Shown here piece by piece: positions 25,593 to 36,119 of a stretch of 64,000 nucleotides of DNA. The notes below the pieces were generated by a model. That model had not been told where the DNA came from, did not search any database, and was given only the letters and a program-made list of their open reading frames with translations. The first letter of the stretch is position 1. Each line of letters begins with the position of its first letter. This DNA comes from Parvibium lacunae (GTDB taxonomy: Bacteria; Pseudomonadota; Gammaproteobacteria; Burkholderiales; Burkholderiaceae_D), in contig NZ_QPGB01000002.1 of NCBI RefSeq assembly GCF_003335215.1, positions 558,001-622,000 on the forward strand. Reading direction: 5' to 3'. The translations under genes were made by a program, and so were the position numbers.

Positions 25593-26013
25593 GGAAAAAT
25601 TGTTCCAGTAGTAAACAGGCAGCATGAGCATCAACATGCTTGGCGGTGGTGTCGGCACAGACCGAGCTGTAGCGTTCATCGACACAACTCACCGGTAAGC
25701 CAAAACGACCCGACAGTTGGCGGGCAAATTTGTCTGCGCGTGCAGTCATTTCGTGAGCAGTTCCATCCGGGTAGAGCGGCCGGCCAACGATCAAGTGGTT
25801 GGGCTGCCACTCGCGGAGCAAGGCTTCGATGCGCGCGAATCGGACCTGATTGGCCTCGGTGGCAATAATTTCTAAGGGCTGGGCACTGTGAGTCAGGCTG
25901 TTGCCCACTGCGACGCCAATCCGGGCAGTGCCAAAATCAAATGCCAGGTAAGTCTGTGCGACTGGCGCAGCGCGCTCACTGGAAGCAGGTATGGCCACAT
26001 CGCCAATCGCCAT
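25570..26013 (-). CDS. ruvX: Putative Holliday junction resolvase / pre-16S rRNA nuclease YqgF
   Basis: A 147-residue RNase H-fold protein. Conserved acidic sites are in YLAFDFGTARIGVAVGN (near 22-38), the middle motif NHLIVGRPLYPDGT, and the C-terminal VDERYSSVCAD. In E. coli the homologue is required for 16S rRNA 5' maturation. It has an N-terminal extension of about 20 residues. Its ATG overlaps the yqgE stop by one base, and it precedes pyrR as in Pseudomonas. Confidence 0.92.
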   Translation of the reverse strand: MAIGDVAIPASSERAAPVAQTYLAFDFGTARIGVAVGNSLTHSAQPLEIIATEANQVRFARIEALLREWQPNHLIVGRPLYPDGTAHEMTARADKFARQLSGRFGLPVSCVDERYSSVCADTTAKHVDAHAACLLLEQFFHEKRHLT

Positions 26014-26651
26014 TAGGCGTGCCCCGCTTGGCTAGAGAGCATCAGTGGGTCAATGCCTAGCAGCCGGTAAGCGGCTGCCAAACGCTGTTCGGTGGAGGTC
26101 GCAAAAAGTAACTGGCTGGCTTGCTCAGCATTCACGGGCACGGTAAGCCAGGCGTTTTGCGCAATTTCAGCTTCCAGTTGCCCCGCGCTCCAACCGGCAT
26201 AACCGAGGGTGACCAGCATTTCTTCTGGGCCATACCCTGTGGGTAAGGCTTCTAATATATCTTTTGAGGTGGTCAGCCCAATATCGTCGTCAATCACCAG
26301 GGTCGAGCTCCAGCGCCCAACCGGACGATGCAGGACAAACCCACGCTCAGACTGCACGGGCCCACCGATCAATACTGGCGTATCACGCAAAGGCGCGATC
26401 TCCAGTTTCAAACCGATTTTGTCGAATAACGTCCCCAGTTTTAGGTCGCCGGGGTGGTTAATCATGACCCCTAATGCGCCACGCGCATCATGCTCACACA
26501 AGTAGATGACACTGCCTGCAAACTGTGAGTCTTGCATGTCTGGCATCGCAATCAAGAGGTGGCGACTGAAGGAGCTGAAAGGAACCTCCGGCTGGTCAAG
26601 ATCCGGACGCGGTAAATCAAATGAGGGAGAGGTAAGGAACTTGGTATTCAT
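26013..26651 (-). CDS. yqgE: UPF0301 protein YqgE/AlgH
   Basis: A 212-residue member of the YqgE/AlgH family. Signatures are LIAMPDMQDSQFAGSVIYLC near the N terminus, then GALGVMINHP, VLIGGPVQSERGFVLH and a C-terminal GYAGWSAGQLE. The biochemical role is not established. It heads the yqgE-ruvX-pyrR-pyrB-pyrC' operon. The frame extends 20 codons upstream, but MNTKFLTSPSFDL is a plausible start just downstream of the terminator at 26699-26728. Confidence 0.9.
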   Translation of the reverse strand: MNTKFLTSPSFDLPRPDLDQPEVPFSSFSRHLLIAMPDMQDSQFAGSVIYLCEHDARGALGVMINHPGDLKLGTLFDKIGLKLEIAPLRDTPVLIGGPVQSERGFVLHRPVGRWSSTLVIDDDIGLTTSKDILEALPTGYGPEEMLVTLGYAGWSAGQLEAEIAQNAWLTVPVNAEQASQLLFATSTEQRLAAAYRLLGIDPLMLSSQAGHA

Positions 26652-26698
26652 AAGGCTTATTTTAACCATTCTGGCTCCCGCTATTGTCTGCCAGCAAT

Positions 26699-26728
26699 AA
26701 AAAAGCGCCACAGAAAGGGCGCTTTTTT
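26699..26728. terminator. Bidirectional Rho-independent terminator after pilL
   Basis: A perfect 11-bp stem (AAAAAAGCGCC at 26699-26709 with GGCGCTTTTTT at 26718-26728) has an 8-base loop and a T run on both strands. It closes the pilGHIJL transcription unit and separates it from yqgE on the same strand. Confidence 0.92.
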
Positions 26729-26749
26729 AGGGTGGGCGTGCCGAACTGT

Positions 26750-29700
26750 TTAGGCATGGACGACTTTGGGTTTACGGTCTCCCACAAATTCGCCAATGTG
26801 TTGCAACAGCTCGGGCTCCTGGTAAGGCTTACCCAGGTAAACATTCACCCCAATAGATAGGGCATAGTTACGATGCTTCTCGGCGGTGCGCGAGGTAATC
26901 ATGATGATAGGCACATTTTTCAGGCGCTCATCACTGCGAATGTTACGGGTTAGGTCAAAGCCATCCATACGCGGCATTTCAATGTCCACCAACATGACAT
27001 CGGGCGTACTCTCTTGAACTTGCTGTAGCGCGTCCACCCCGTCTTTGGCTAACAGGACTTGATAGCCCTCACGCTGTAAGAGTCGCTGTGTGACGCGACG
27101 AACGGTGAGAGAATCATCGACAACCATGATGGTAGGAACGGTGTTGAGCCCCTGCACTTTGGTCGTCGCACTATTCTGCTGTACCTCTGCAATCGCGCCG
27201 GGCGCGGCCACGGAACCATCGGGTTGAACCTGCAGTAAGGTCGGGTTGACGGCGTGTGCCTGACTACGCTCCGCAAGTTGCACCGGGTTGAGAATCAAGA
27301 CAATTTCTCCAGACCCCATGACGGTCGCGCCGGCAACCCCTGGCACGCGGGCCACTTGTGGGCCAATATTTTTCACCACCGCTTCTTGGTTACCGACGAT
27401 TTCATCGACATGCAAGGCAAGGCGCTGGATGCCGGAACGCAGAATAATCAGGGGAGAGTAACGCTGCGCCATGGGATGTTGGGCTAAGTCACCCAACAGC
27501 GTGGCTAGATAACGTACCGCGACTTTTTCACCCAGCCATTCAACGACGCCGGCGTTATAGGCATTTGCCAATGCTTGTGGCTTGAGCTGTTGAACCTGCT
27601 CGACGAGCACGGAAGGCAGCGCATAGACTTTTTCACCCACACGCACGAGCACCACTTGAGTGACCGCGAGCGTGAGTGGCAAGTGAATCGTAAAGCGGGC
27701 GCCAGCCCCGACGGTGAAATCGAGGCCAACCCGACCACCGAGTTCTGCAGCTTCAAATTTGACGACATCCATCCCCACGCCACGACCTGCGAGTTCGGTG
27801 ACTTCGCTGGCGGTTGAGAACCCGGGCGTGAAAATGAAATCGGCGGCTTCACGGTCAGTAATGTCGCGCTCTTCGGTGAGCAAGCCCAGTGTAAGAGCGC
27901 GTTCGCGAATTCTGCCTACATTGAGACCAGCCCCGTCGTCGATGAAGGTGAGCACCACTTCGCCACCTTCTTGACGCACTTCGATTTGCAATTCGCCGGT
28001 TTCTGCTTTCCCTGCTGCGACGCGATCAGCGCGGCTTTCAATGCCATGCACCACCGCATTACGCAAGAGATGCTCAAAGGGGCCAACCATGCGTTCCAGC
28101 ACCCCACGATCCAATTCAACGTTACCGCCACGAATATCGAGGTTTACGCGCTTATCAAGTTCTTTCGCCGCTTGCCGAACCACACGATACAAACGCTCAG
28201 CAATCGAGCCGAATTGCACCATGCGAACGCTCATCAGGTCTTGCTGGAGTTCACGCGCATTGCGGGCTTGCACTAACAGGCCTTCTTGCGCTTTATCGAC
28301 CCCTTTAACCAAGTTTTGCTGAATCGTCGCGACGTCATTCACGGATTCGGCCATCATCCGCGTTAACTCTTGGAAGCGGGTGAAGCGATCAAACTCCAAG
28401 GGGTCGAATTGGCCTTCACGCTCGCGCACGAAACTCAATTGTGATTGCATTTGAGATTCGGCTTGAATCTCAATTTCACGCAATTGACTGCGCAAGCGGC
28501 TGACGTTTTCGGTCAAGTCAGTTAAGGCACCGCGTAAGGTATTGACTTCGTTTTCAACCCGCGAGCGAGCAATACTGACCTCACCCGCCTGGTTCACCAG
28601 CCGATCAAGCAGATCAGCGCGCACCCGCACTTGGGGTTGTAATGCAGTACCAGCGGTTGCAGCAACGGGCGCACGCGCGGCAGGTGTCAGACCAGCAAAG
28701 CTCTGCGGCGATAGGACCGGCGTGAGTGCAACGGTTTCTGCTGTGAGTGGCGACACATTTGCATCATTCGCCGCAACTGGGGCTACGGGTGCATCAAGCT
28801 CTATAAGGTCTGCGAGTGGCGCAGCTTGCTCTTGTGTCACTGTGTTCGTTGCAGCGGGATGTTGGAGCTGCTCAAACAAATGTAGGGTTTGATCGTGCGC
28901 GCTCAGCAAGTCGTCAATGATACCCGGGGGGATGTTCGCTAAACCAGATACAGATTCAACGCGGGTTTCGATATCATGGATGAGTTGCCCCAGGCGCATC
29001 GCGCCTGCCATGCGGGCGCTGCCTTTGACGGTGTGTAATTGACGCAAGAGTGACTGAGGATATTGGCCTTGATTAGGCTGTGCCTGCCATGCGCGCAGCG
29101 TCGCACCGATCTCTGGCAGGTAGTCGTTGGCTTCCTCCACAAACACGACCAACAACTCTGGATCTATATCATCTTGAATTTCGTCAGGCAGTTTGATTTC
29201 TGCCAATGTCGCCGCAGCAGGTAGTGGTGCGCTGAGCGCTGGCTCACTAAGGCTTTCTGCGGTATCGGGTTCGGGCGTAGACGCAGTCGACACACTTTCA
29301 ACACCCGGCGCAGGCAGCGGAGCAGTCTGCTCAAGATGGGCCGCCGCTAATAGATCAATGGCGGATTCACCGCTGTCGACCACTACCGCACTGATTTCAT
29401 CAGCTGCTTGGGCCGACTCTTCAGCCCGGCGTGCTGCCGATTTCTCTATTTCAGCCTGCAGGCTATTGGTTTTTTGGCTTGCTTGCTCATGTAATTCGGT
29501 GCGCCACTGCCGCAAAGATTCCAGCAAGGCGACAGGCGTTGGGGGAAGCACCCCGGCAGAAAACTGTTGCAGCATGGCCCGGATTTCATCGAGGATCACC
29601 GCATAGCGTTGATGCTCTGTGGGTGTAGGTCGCAGGTCTTGCTGCGCAACAAGTGCCAAGCAATCTTCAAAGGTTGCAGCAACACTGCGTAGGTCTTTGA

Positions 29701-32650
29701 AACCCACTGTTGCAGCGATCCCCGCCAGGGAGTGAACACTGCGCTGCGCGAGGAACGAGGGGCTGCGGTCTTCGTGGCGCCACTCAGCAAAATCGCGCTC
29801 AATCTGACGAACCAAGTCATCGGCTTCAGTCAGGAAAATATTGTAGAGCGGCGCACTAACGGGCATGTCACCCACATAAACCGTATCATCTTTCGGCACA
29901 GACGCAGGCTCAGGCGGGACGAGAGAAATAATCTCAGCCACTGGAGGAGGCACGGTCTCAGCAGGCAGATCCGCCGGCTCGGACTCGGTTTCCGTAGAAT
30001 CCAGGCTGGGCACAGTGGCATCAAGCAAGGGGTCTTCGGCGTGGGGCTCGACAGTCTCCAGTGCGCCCAGTGCTAAGGCCTCTAGGGGTTCCTCAAGCAG
30101 GGGGAGCGCTAGATTGGCAGCGCTATCTTGCTCCGCGAGCGTGGGCAGTGTCGCTTCTAGCGGGATGTCAAAACGAATTTCTTCTACGACGGCTTCCGGC
30201 ACCAAGGGGTCTAGCGCTAAGACATCTATCTCTTGGCTCTCTGCTGGGCTGTCTGCTGTGGCTAACACGGTAGCGGATTGCGCTAATGGCTCCCCGGCAC
30301 GGACACGGCGGGCCAATTCAATCAGGGCATCCGGTGTTTGTGCAGACTGGCCATTGTGTTGCTGCAAATCCCGCACCCAATCTGCCAGTGCTTGCTGAGC
30401 TTGACTGATCATCGCCAACAAATCTGGGGTTGCTGCGCGACGATCGGCCAACCAGGCATTCATTGTTTGCTCTAACGCCCATGCTGCTTCGCCAAAAGGA
30501 TTTAACCCCACCATCCGGCTCGACCCCTTGAGGGTATGAAAACCACGCCGAATCAGGATGAGTTGCTCCTGATCCGTCGGCGTCTTCTCACACACTTGAT
30601 GGGCCTGAGAAATGGTTTCTAACACCTCCTCTGCCTCACCCAGAAAGATTTCTAGCAGTTCAGCATCGATTTCAGTTTGTGAGGTGGGAATGCTGGGCAT
30701 AGGGACTGCATGGGCAACACTGGATTCAATGACTCCAACCAAACCTTTTGGGGTAATCGTCGGTGGTGGCGACGCTTGCGTAAGGGTAAGCAGCGCATCG
30801 GTGATTGCTGCGGTTGACTCGGCAATGTCAGCAACGAGCGGCGTGATATCAGCCGGTGGCGCAACCTGAACGGGACTATCGGCGACGAACGCGAGTTCGT
30901 CATCCGAAGCTGACACCGCGCCCGCAGACGATGTCAGTGAGTCAAAAGGGACAGGATTGGCTGGTAGGGTAAACTTGTAGCGGGCAGAATCATATTCGTA
31001 GGCTTGATTCACCGACTCAGGATGATGCAGGATACTTTCAGTCAGGAAGCCGAGTGCGCCGTATGCTTGCGCAAAGTTTTCTAATACGGCTTGCGGTGGC
31101 ACCTCGGCTTGCTCGACGAATCCCTGCAATTGTTGTTGTAACTGGCGGGCTAAATCGACCGCTGCGGGTTGACCGAGCACACTGAACGCACCAATCACTT
31201 GGTTTAGGCCATTCTGGCATTGGCTAAGGGGGTCACGCTGCGTTGTATCGCGGAAGTAGTTGTCGATGAGCTTCTCGTTTTCACTCAAAGCATGTTGAAT
31301 CTCGCGGGCGACGCCAATCAATGACACGCGCTCCTGAGCGCGTCGCGAAATGTCGCTCAACCATTCCAGCTCATCGGCCACGGGCTGACCCGCAGCAACA
31401 GCCTGAACATGCTGCGCCAATTTCTCTGCCCGTGTATCCAACTGTGGATCGTGTTGCGTGGCCGCTGTCTCGAGAAATAATAAGGCAGTCGCCACATCCA
31501 GGCCGAGCGCATCAGAAGGGCTGCTGTGCGCCTGCAAGAGCTGAGTTGCAACGTTCTGCAGGGTTTCGGTAAGTTGAGCAACACCAGGATGTTGCATAGT
31601 TTGGGCCACTTTTTGCAAGCCAGTCATCTCATCGCCAAAGGCTTTGATTTCTGCTTGACCGCCCCCAACCACACGATTCCATGTTTGTTTCGCGGTTTCT
31701 AAGCGATCATGAAACTGGCTGGCAAGCTGCGCATCTGTCTTGCTATAACGCACATTCTCGAAATCTTCTGGAACGATGCCTTGTAGCCGATACATCGCTT
31801 TAACCTCGTCAACCAGTGGGTGACGGGCATTAGAACGCGCAACAAAAAATAAGGTGTCTTTCAGCAGACGCTCGGCTACGGGTGCAGCCTCGTCCAAGAG
31901 ACGCCGCATCTGTAAATTAATGCGGGCACACAGACGCTGTACATTCAGATCAGTAGGGAGCGCATTTTCCTGCAGCGCTTGCAGGAAGGCTTTGGTGACC
32001 CACCAGAAAGTGCGCTGCGCTGAAGCCCGTTGCGTTTCTTCGATCGCGCTCACGGCCGCGAGCATCTGCTCAATCGCCTCCGTATTGTGCTTGTCGCGTA
32101 AAAAGTGCAGTAGCGCACGCTCGAATAACGCGCGCTCACGCGCTAACAAATCAGGGGTGAGTGAAACACCGCCCTCTTGCTTCGGGGGGCGCAAACTCAA
32201 ATCAGGGAAAAACAAATCGGCGGGGTGAATCCGATCTGCTCCACGCGCAACCAGCAAGTCCCGAAAATAGGGAAACAAACGTAGCGGGTGGTGACTGCCC
32301 CCATGCTGTAATTCATCCAGATAATCCAAAATCGCGGCAAAGGCTTGCTCGATAGCCTGTTGCGCAGCATCGGTGCAGCTTTCTGGGTTGGTTTCAAATT
32401 GCTCGTATAGGTGTTCTACCTCTTCGGTGAGAATCGATACGCCGTCAACGCCAACAATTTGCAAAGCCCCATGCGCCTGGTGCAATCCTGTACGCGCAAC
32501 GCGTAACTGCGCGGTATCGCCTTGTGCCCGAAAAGCCTGCAATGCTTGGCTGGAATGGCTCAGACATTGGCGTATCTCACCTAACACCCATCCTAATGAG
32601 CTAGTATCAATGCTGGAACTCATGGTATTGCTGCCGTATTGTTCGGTCAT
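26750..32650 (-). CDS. pilL: Hybrid chemotaxis histidine kinase PilL/ChpA (type IV pilus)
   Basis: A 1966-residue CheA-type kinase. An N-terminal degenerate Hpt-like region (QAHGALQIVG, His60) and a long helical part precede three clear Hpt domains: His705 (FHTLKGSSRM), His973 (VHSLAGIAATVG) and His1206 (LHTVKGSARMAG). Acidic, Ala/Pro-rich linkers separate them. Then come the dimerisation helices, the HATPase domain (FEHLLRNAVVHGIESR), a CheW-like domain and a C-terminal receiver with Asp1889 (VMLVDIEMPRMDG). It is shorter than the roughly 2470-residue ChpA of Pseudomonas aeruginosa, with fewer phosphotransfer sites. It governs twitching and cAMP/pilus signalling. Confidence 0.95.
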   Translation of the reverse strand: MTEQYGSNTMSSSIDTSSLGWVLGEIRQCLSHSSQALQAFRAQGDTAQLRVARTGLHQAHGALQIVGVDGVSILTEEVEHLYEQFETNPESCTDAAQQAIEQAFAAILDYLDELQHGGSHHPLRLFPYFRDLLVARGADRIHPADLFFPDLSLRPPKQEGGVSLTPDLLARERALFERALLHFLRDKHNTEAIEQMLAAVSAIEETQRASAQRTFWWVTKAFLQALQENALPTDLNVQRLCARINLQMRRLLDEAAPVAERLLKDTLFFVARSNARHPLVDEVKAMYRLQGIVPEDFENVRYSKTDAQLASQFHDRLETAKQTWNRVVGGGQAEIKAFGDEMTGLQKVAQTMQHPGVAQLTETLQNVATQLLQAHSSPSDALGLDVATALLFLETAATQHDPQLDTRAEKLAQHVQAVAAGQPVADELEWLSDISRRAQERVSLIGVAREIQHALSENEKLIDNYFRDTTQRDPLSQCQNGLNQVIGAFSVLGQPAAVDLARQLQQQLQGFVEQAEVPPQAVLENFAQAYGALGFLTESILHHPESVNQAYEYDSARYKFTLPANPVPFDSLTSSAGAVSASDDELAFVADSPVQVAPPADITPLVADIAESTAAITDALLTLTQASPPPTITPKGLVGVIESSVAHAVPMPSIPTSQTEIDAELLEIFLGEAEEVLETISQAHQVCEKTPTDQEQLILIRRGFHTLKGSSRMVGLNPFGEAAWALEQTMNAWLADRRAATPDLLAMISQAQQALADWVRDLQQHNGQSAQTPDALIELARRVRAGEPLAQSATVLATADSPAESQEIDVLALDPLVPEAVVEEIRFDIPLEATLPTLAEQDSAANLALPLLEEPLEALALGALETVEPHAEDPLLDATVPSLDSTETESEPADLPAETVPPPVAEIISLVPPEPASVPKDDTVYVGDMPVSAPLYNIFLTEADDLVRQIERDFAEWRHEDRSPSFLAQRSVHSLAGIAATVGFKDLRSVAATFEDCLALVAQQDLRPTPTEHQRYAVILDEIRAMLQQFSAGVLPPTPVALLESLRQWRTELHEQASQKTNSLQAEIEKSAARRAEESAQAADEISAVVVDSGESAIDLLAAAHLEQTAPLPAPGVESVSTASTPEPDTAESLSEPALSAPLPAAATLAEIKLPDEIQDDIDPELLVVFVEEANDYLPEIGATLRAWQAQPNQGQYPQSLLRQLHTVKGSARMAGAMRLGQLIHDIETRVESVSGLANIPPGIIDDLLSAHDQTLHLFEQLQHPAATNTVTQEQAAPLADLIELDAPVAPVAANDANVSPLTAETVALTPVLSPQSFAGLTPAARAPVAATAGTALQPQVRVRADLLDRLVNQAGEVSIARSRVENEVNTLRGALTDLTENVSRLRSQLREIEIQAESQMQSQLSFVREREGQFDPLEFDRFTRFQELTRMMAESVNDVATIQQNLVKGVDKAQEGLLVQARNARELQQDLMSVRMVQFGSIAERLYRVVRQAAKELDKRVNLDIRGGNVELDRGVLERMVGPFEHLLRNAVVHGIESRADRVAAGKAETGELQIEVRQEGGEVVLTFIDDGAGLNVGRIRERALTLGLLTEERDITDREAADFIFTPGFSTASEVTELAGRGVGMDVVKFEAAELGGRVGLDFTVGAGARFTIHLPLTLAVTQVVLVRVGEKVYALPSVLVEQVQQLKPQALANAYNAGVVEWLGEKVAVRYLATLLGDLAQHPMAQRYSPLIILRSGIQRLALHVDEIVGNQEAVVKNIGPQVARVPGVAGATVMGSGEIVLILNPVQLAERSQAHAVNPTLLQVQPDGSVAAPGAIAEVQQNSATTKVQGLNTVPTIMVVDDSLTVRRVTQRLLQREGYQVLLAKDGVDALQQVQESTPDVMLVDIEMPRMDGFDLTRNIRSDERLKNVPIIMITSRTAEKHRNYALSIGVNVYLGKPYQEPELLQHIGEFVGDRKPKVVHA

Positions 32651-32777
32651 TGTTTTTTCCTTTGCTGGTCAGGCGCATGCTGACCAGCTGCTTAAGGGGG
32701 TCATTCACCAAGATAGCATGACGACCCGATTACGCCACAGCACGTGTTGTCAGTTCAGAGTGACAGCGCTCGCAAAA

Positions 32778-35015
32778 TCAGGAAACGCGGAAACGCGCCA
32801 CCGAGCTTTTAAGCTGTTGCGCCAATTCCGCCAGCTGACGAATCGCGCCCGCAGTTTGCTGTGTCCCCTCGGTGGTTTGCTCATTAACCGACAAAATGTG
32901 TTCAATCGACTGTGCAACCCCACTGGCAGAAACGGCCTGCTGCGAGGTATTGGCAGAAATATTTTCAATCAGCTCGGCGAGCTGACGGGATACTCGACCG
33001 ATCTCTCCAAGCGCCTGGCCTGCCGCATCAGACAATTTCGCCCCTTCAACCACCCCTTGCGTGCTTTTTTCCATCGCAGAAACCGCATCTTGGGTATCGG
33101 TTTGAATGGTACGAACCAAGGCCGCGATTTGCTTCGTTGCCTCCCCAGAGCGCTCCGCCAGCCGCTGCACTTCCTCTGCCACCACCGAGAAGCCGCGCCC
33201 AGCTTCACCAGCGGAAGCCGCTTGAATCGCCGCATTCAGCGCCAAGACGTTGGTTTGTTCGGTAATGTCAGAAATCAGTTCGATAATCTCACCCACCTCT
33301 TGTGAAGACTCGCCCAAGCGTTTGATACGCTTCGAGGTTTCCTGAATCTGCTCGCGGATTTCGTTCATGCCGGTAATGGCGTTCTGTACCGCACGCGTTC
33401 CTTCCTCGGCAGCTGCCAGAGACTGTCGGGCAACGTTTGCAGATTCAGCAGCGGAAGCAGAAACGTCATTAATTTGCTGCGCCATTTTCAATACCGCTTC
33501 ACCGGTATCACGAATCTCCCGCGACTGCTGATCGGCAGCATCTAAGAGTCGGGTTGAGTTTTCTTGGGCCAGCGTTGTCGCTTCAGACACCTGCTCAGTC
33601 GCACGGTTAATACGATCCACCAGGTTACGCAACTCCTCCACCGTGTAATTCACCGAGTCAGCAATCGCCCCGGTAATGTCTTCCGACACCGTTGCCTGAA
33701 CCGTTAAGTCACCGTCAGCCACTTCTTGCAATTCGTTCATCAAACGCAAAATCGCGGCCTGGTTTTGATCATTGGTTCGCTTTGCCTCCTCTTCACGACT
33801 CGACGCTTCTTGGCGTTGACGCTCCGACTCTTCCGCACGCAAACGTGAATCCTGGAGATATAACTTAGCAATAAATAGGGCGGAGAGAATCGCCAGCACC
33901 CCGCAGAGGGCAATCAAAAGACGGCGCAATACCCCTTGCCGCTGAGCGGTAAACGCTTCCTGCAATTCATCAATCGTTTTACGCAGAGACTCACTTTCAC
34001 GGAAAACCTGTTGCTCGGCTTGCTTGGCAGTCACAATCTTGGGCAAATTATTCAAAATCAGCCCGATCGAACCCTGCAGTTCCTCAAAGCTTTTGCGCAA
34101 TTCATCCAAACGCTCTTTGGTTTCTCCCTGTGCGGCGGAGAGCCGGAGCGTTTCCGACCCGGCACTCAAGCCTTCAATCAAGTCACGGAAAGTGTTGGTA
34201 TCTTTACCCAACAAAAAAGCCGTCTCTGGACTAACGCCCTCGCCCGCCAGCAACTCGTTGGCATTTTTAGCCAAACGCTGCGTTAACATGACAAGCTGCG
34301 CTGAGGCAGAAATTTCACGGGGCCCTGCACCACCTTGTAACTTCAAGGCCGCGACCTGTTCGGTCAATTCCAGTAATTGCGGATTGGTTTCGTTAAGGGT
34401 TTTGAGTGTGCTGCCGAATTTCGTGAGCACCTGCTCTTGGTCCAAGACTAAGGAAGCATTTTTCTCAGTGCGTTTCCATTCCTCGTTTAACTTCTCAAGA
34501 ATTTGGGCTGGCGCACCACCAGCAGCCGGCACCGAGGTATTTTGATAATTACCGCCGACTGTTAGCGCTTGCAAATGACTGGCCAGTTGATCCCGGCTTT
34601 CACGCAATTGCTTAAACGCGTCAGGGTTACCCTGAACGGCGGTTGGCACCGCTTTCGCTAGGCGCTGTGAGTGCATGAGAGACTCACCGGTGATCTGCGC
34701 GTAGATCGCGCTATTACCAGAGACAATCAAGTCATAGACAACCAGCGCGCCACCTAGCAGCAGCGCACCCAAAAACGCAAATGACAGCGTACGTAACTGA
34801 ACGTTAATCGGCTTTTTACCCAACAGCGGGATTTCCATCACCGTCAAACGCTCCATGCCCTTCATGATCAAGGTGGCATTGGGGTCTTGCGCTGGCATGG
34901 GATTCTGGGTATCCATTTGGGTGTGGCTGGGCAAGGCAAGCGACACCGGATCTAGCTCAGCACCCGTGGCTTTTTTTTGCCATGGCATCTTTAAGCCTTT
35001 TAAGTTGAATGCCAT
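32778..35015 (-). CDS. pilJ: Methyl-accepting chemotaxis protein PilJ
   Basis: A 745-residue receptor. A cytoplasmic N-terminal stretch of about 75 residues precedes the first membrane helix ([20 protein letters not shown]). A large periplasmic PilJ-type region runs to about residue 360. The second membrane helix is [20 protein letters not shown], followed by a HAMP-like linker. The conserved signalling tip is [20 protein letters not shown]. The protein feeds PilL through the adaptor PilI. Confidence 0.95.
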   Translation of the reverse strand: MAFNLKGLKMPWQKKATGAELDPVSLALPSHTQMDTQNPMPAQDPNATLIMKGMERLTVMEIPLLGKKPINVQLRTLSFAFLGALLLGGALVVYDLIVSGNSAIYAQITGESLMHSQRLAKAVPTAVQGNPDAFKQLRESRDQLASHLQALTVGGNYQNTSVPAAGGAPAQILEKLNEEWKRTEKNASLVLDQEQVLTKFGSTLKTLNETNPQLLELTEQVAALKLQGGAGPREISASAQLVMLTQRLAKNANELLAGEGVSPETAFLLGKDTNTFRDLIEGLSAGSETLRLSAAQGETKERLDELRKSFEELQGSIGLILNNLPKIVTAKQAEQQVFRESESLRKTIDELQEAFTAQRQGVLRRLLIALCGVLAILSALFIAKLYLQDSRLRAEESERQRQEASSREEEAKRTNDQNQAAILRLMNELQEVADGDLTVQATVSEDITGAIADSVNYTVEELRNLVDRINRATEQVSEATTLAQENSTRLLDAADQQSREIRDTGEAVLKMAQQINDVSASAAESANVARQSLAAAEEGTRAVQNAITGMNEIREQIQETSKRIKRLGESSQEVGEIIELISDITEQTNVLALNAAIQAASAGEAGRGFSVVAEEVQRLAERSGEATKQIAALVRTIQTDTQDAVSAMEKSTQGVVEGAKLSDAAGQALGEIGRVSRQLAELIENISANTSQQAVSASGVAQSIEHILSVNEQTTEGTQQTAGAIRQLAELAQQLKSSVARFRVS

Positions 35016-35098
35016 TCTTGTCTCCTTCTTACCTGATGTAGGTTACCAATCAAATTGATATATCAATCAATATCCAGTGCGTGGATATTCGCTTAAGA

Positions 35099-35659
35099 TC
35101 ACGCTGCAACCGCTAAAAAACGTTCATCATGAATCAGCTGTTGTAGCAACAATTCAGTCCACTGATTACCGTCACCGTCTTCATAGACATTGCCAAGCCA
35201 AGGCAGCTCAGCGGGGGCGACCGTAATCGCTGTTAATTTTTCCACACTGCGCAAACCCAACATTCGCGTCACCAGAATTGCCGCATTACACTGCAAACGG
35301 TCATTCAAAGCCAAGACTCGACTGTTTTTATCCAGCGGCGTCGGGTCCCCGCCCATGAAATGAGCTAGGTCGATCATGGTATAGAGACTCCCCCGCGCAC
35401 TAAACAAGCCTTTGAACCAAGGCTGCGTCATGGGCACTGGAGTCGGCTCTGGCACGCTTGAAATTTCTCCTGACTCGGACAAATCCAGTAAGTAACGCTG
35501 TGCGCCAATGAGCACGCCCAAACGAGAATTGACCTGGGGGGTGGTTGCCGCAACACGCAAGCGCTCTGCTAGGTTAGCCTGAAACTCCCGTAATCGAGTC
35601 TGGCGGAGCGCATTGCGATTGCGCTGTAGCGCTTTGTTTTGCCCAGAATCTACCACCAT
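35099..35659 (-). CDS. pilI: CheW-like adaptor PilI
   Basis: A 186-residue CheW-domain protein linking PilJ to the kinase PilL. The beta-barrel core includes RLGVLIGAQRYLLDLSESGE and GLFSARGSLYTMIDLAHFM. The frame also allows a GTG one codon upstream. The ATG at 35659 follows a GGGGG stretch. It lies between pilH and pilJ on one strand with short gaps. Confidence 0.9.
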   Translation of the reverse strand: MVVDSGQNKALQRNRNALRQTRLREFQANLAERLRVAATTPQVNSRLGVLIGAQRYLLDLSESGEISSVPEPTPVPMTQPWFKGLFSARGSLYTMIDLAHFMGGDPTPLDKNSRVLALNDRLQCNAAILVTRMLGLRSVEKLTAITVAPAELPWLGNVYEDGDGNQWTELLLQQLIHDERFLAVAA

Positions 35660-35699
35660 CACCCCCCAATTTATCGACTGTTCGCGCCGCTAGCCCAGC

Positions 35700-36071
35700 T
35701 TAGCTAGCCAATAAAGTCTTGATTTTCTTGATCAGCTCGTCAGGCTCAACAGGTTTGACAAGGTAGTCCCGCGCGCCTTGGCGCAACCCCCAAATTTTGT
35801 CTGTCTCTTGAGATTTACTGGTACACATGATGACCGGAATGTTCTCTGTTTCAGGATCTTTAGTGATAGCCCGTGTCGTTTGAAAACCATTTTGGCCTGG
35901 CATGACAACATCCATAACGATCAAGTCCGGCATCTCTTGCTTGACTTTGGCAAGCGCCTCTTCACCAGTCTCAACAGCCACGACATTAAAGCCATTTTTG
36001 GTCAGGAGATCCATCATGAAATATCGCTGAGTTGGGGAATCATCCACCACCATAATTTTTTTGACTGCCAT
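35700..36071 (-). CDS. pilH: Twitching motility response regulator PilH
   Basis: A 123-residue single-domain receiver. The acidic pocket is in IMVVDDSPTQRYFMMDLLTK. The phospho-Asp is in LIVMDVVMPGQNGFQTTRAI. The conserved Thr/Ser (PVIMCTSK) and Lys (DYLVKPVEPDEL) are present. It has no output domain and is a CheY-type partner of PilL, thought to oppose PilG in pilus retraction control. Confidence 0.95.
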   Translation of the reverse strand: MAVKKIMVVDDSPTQRYFMMDLLTKNGFNVVAVETGEEALAKVKQEMPDLIVMDVVMPGQNGFQTTRAITKDPETENIPVIMCTSKSQETDKIWGLRQGARDYLVKPVEPDELIKKIKTLLAS

Positions 36072-36119
36072 ACGCTAACTCTCGCCAATGAAATAAGAAC
36101 TAAAAATTACCCGGCTCGC

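Noticed and set aside
26750-32650. Many long frames opposite and within pilL, including a 310-codon frame at 32373-33305
   Set aside because: They overlap pilL and pilJ, whose domain motifs are clear, and the peptides are Arg/Ser/Ala-rich shadows without motifs.
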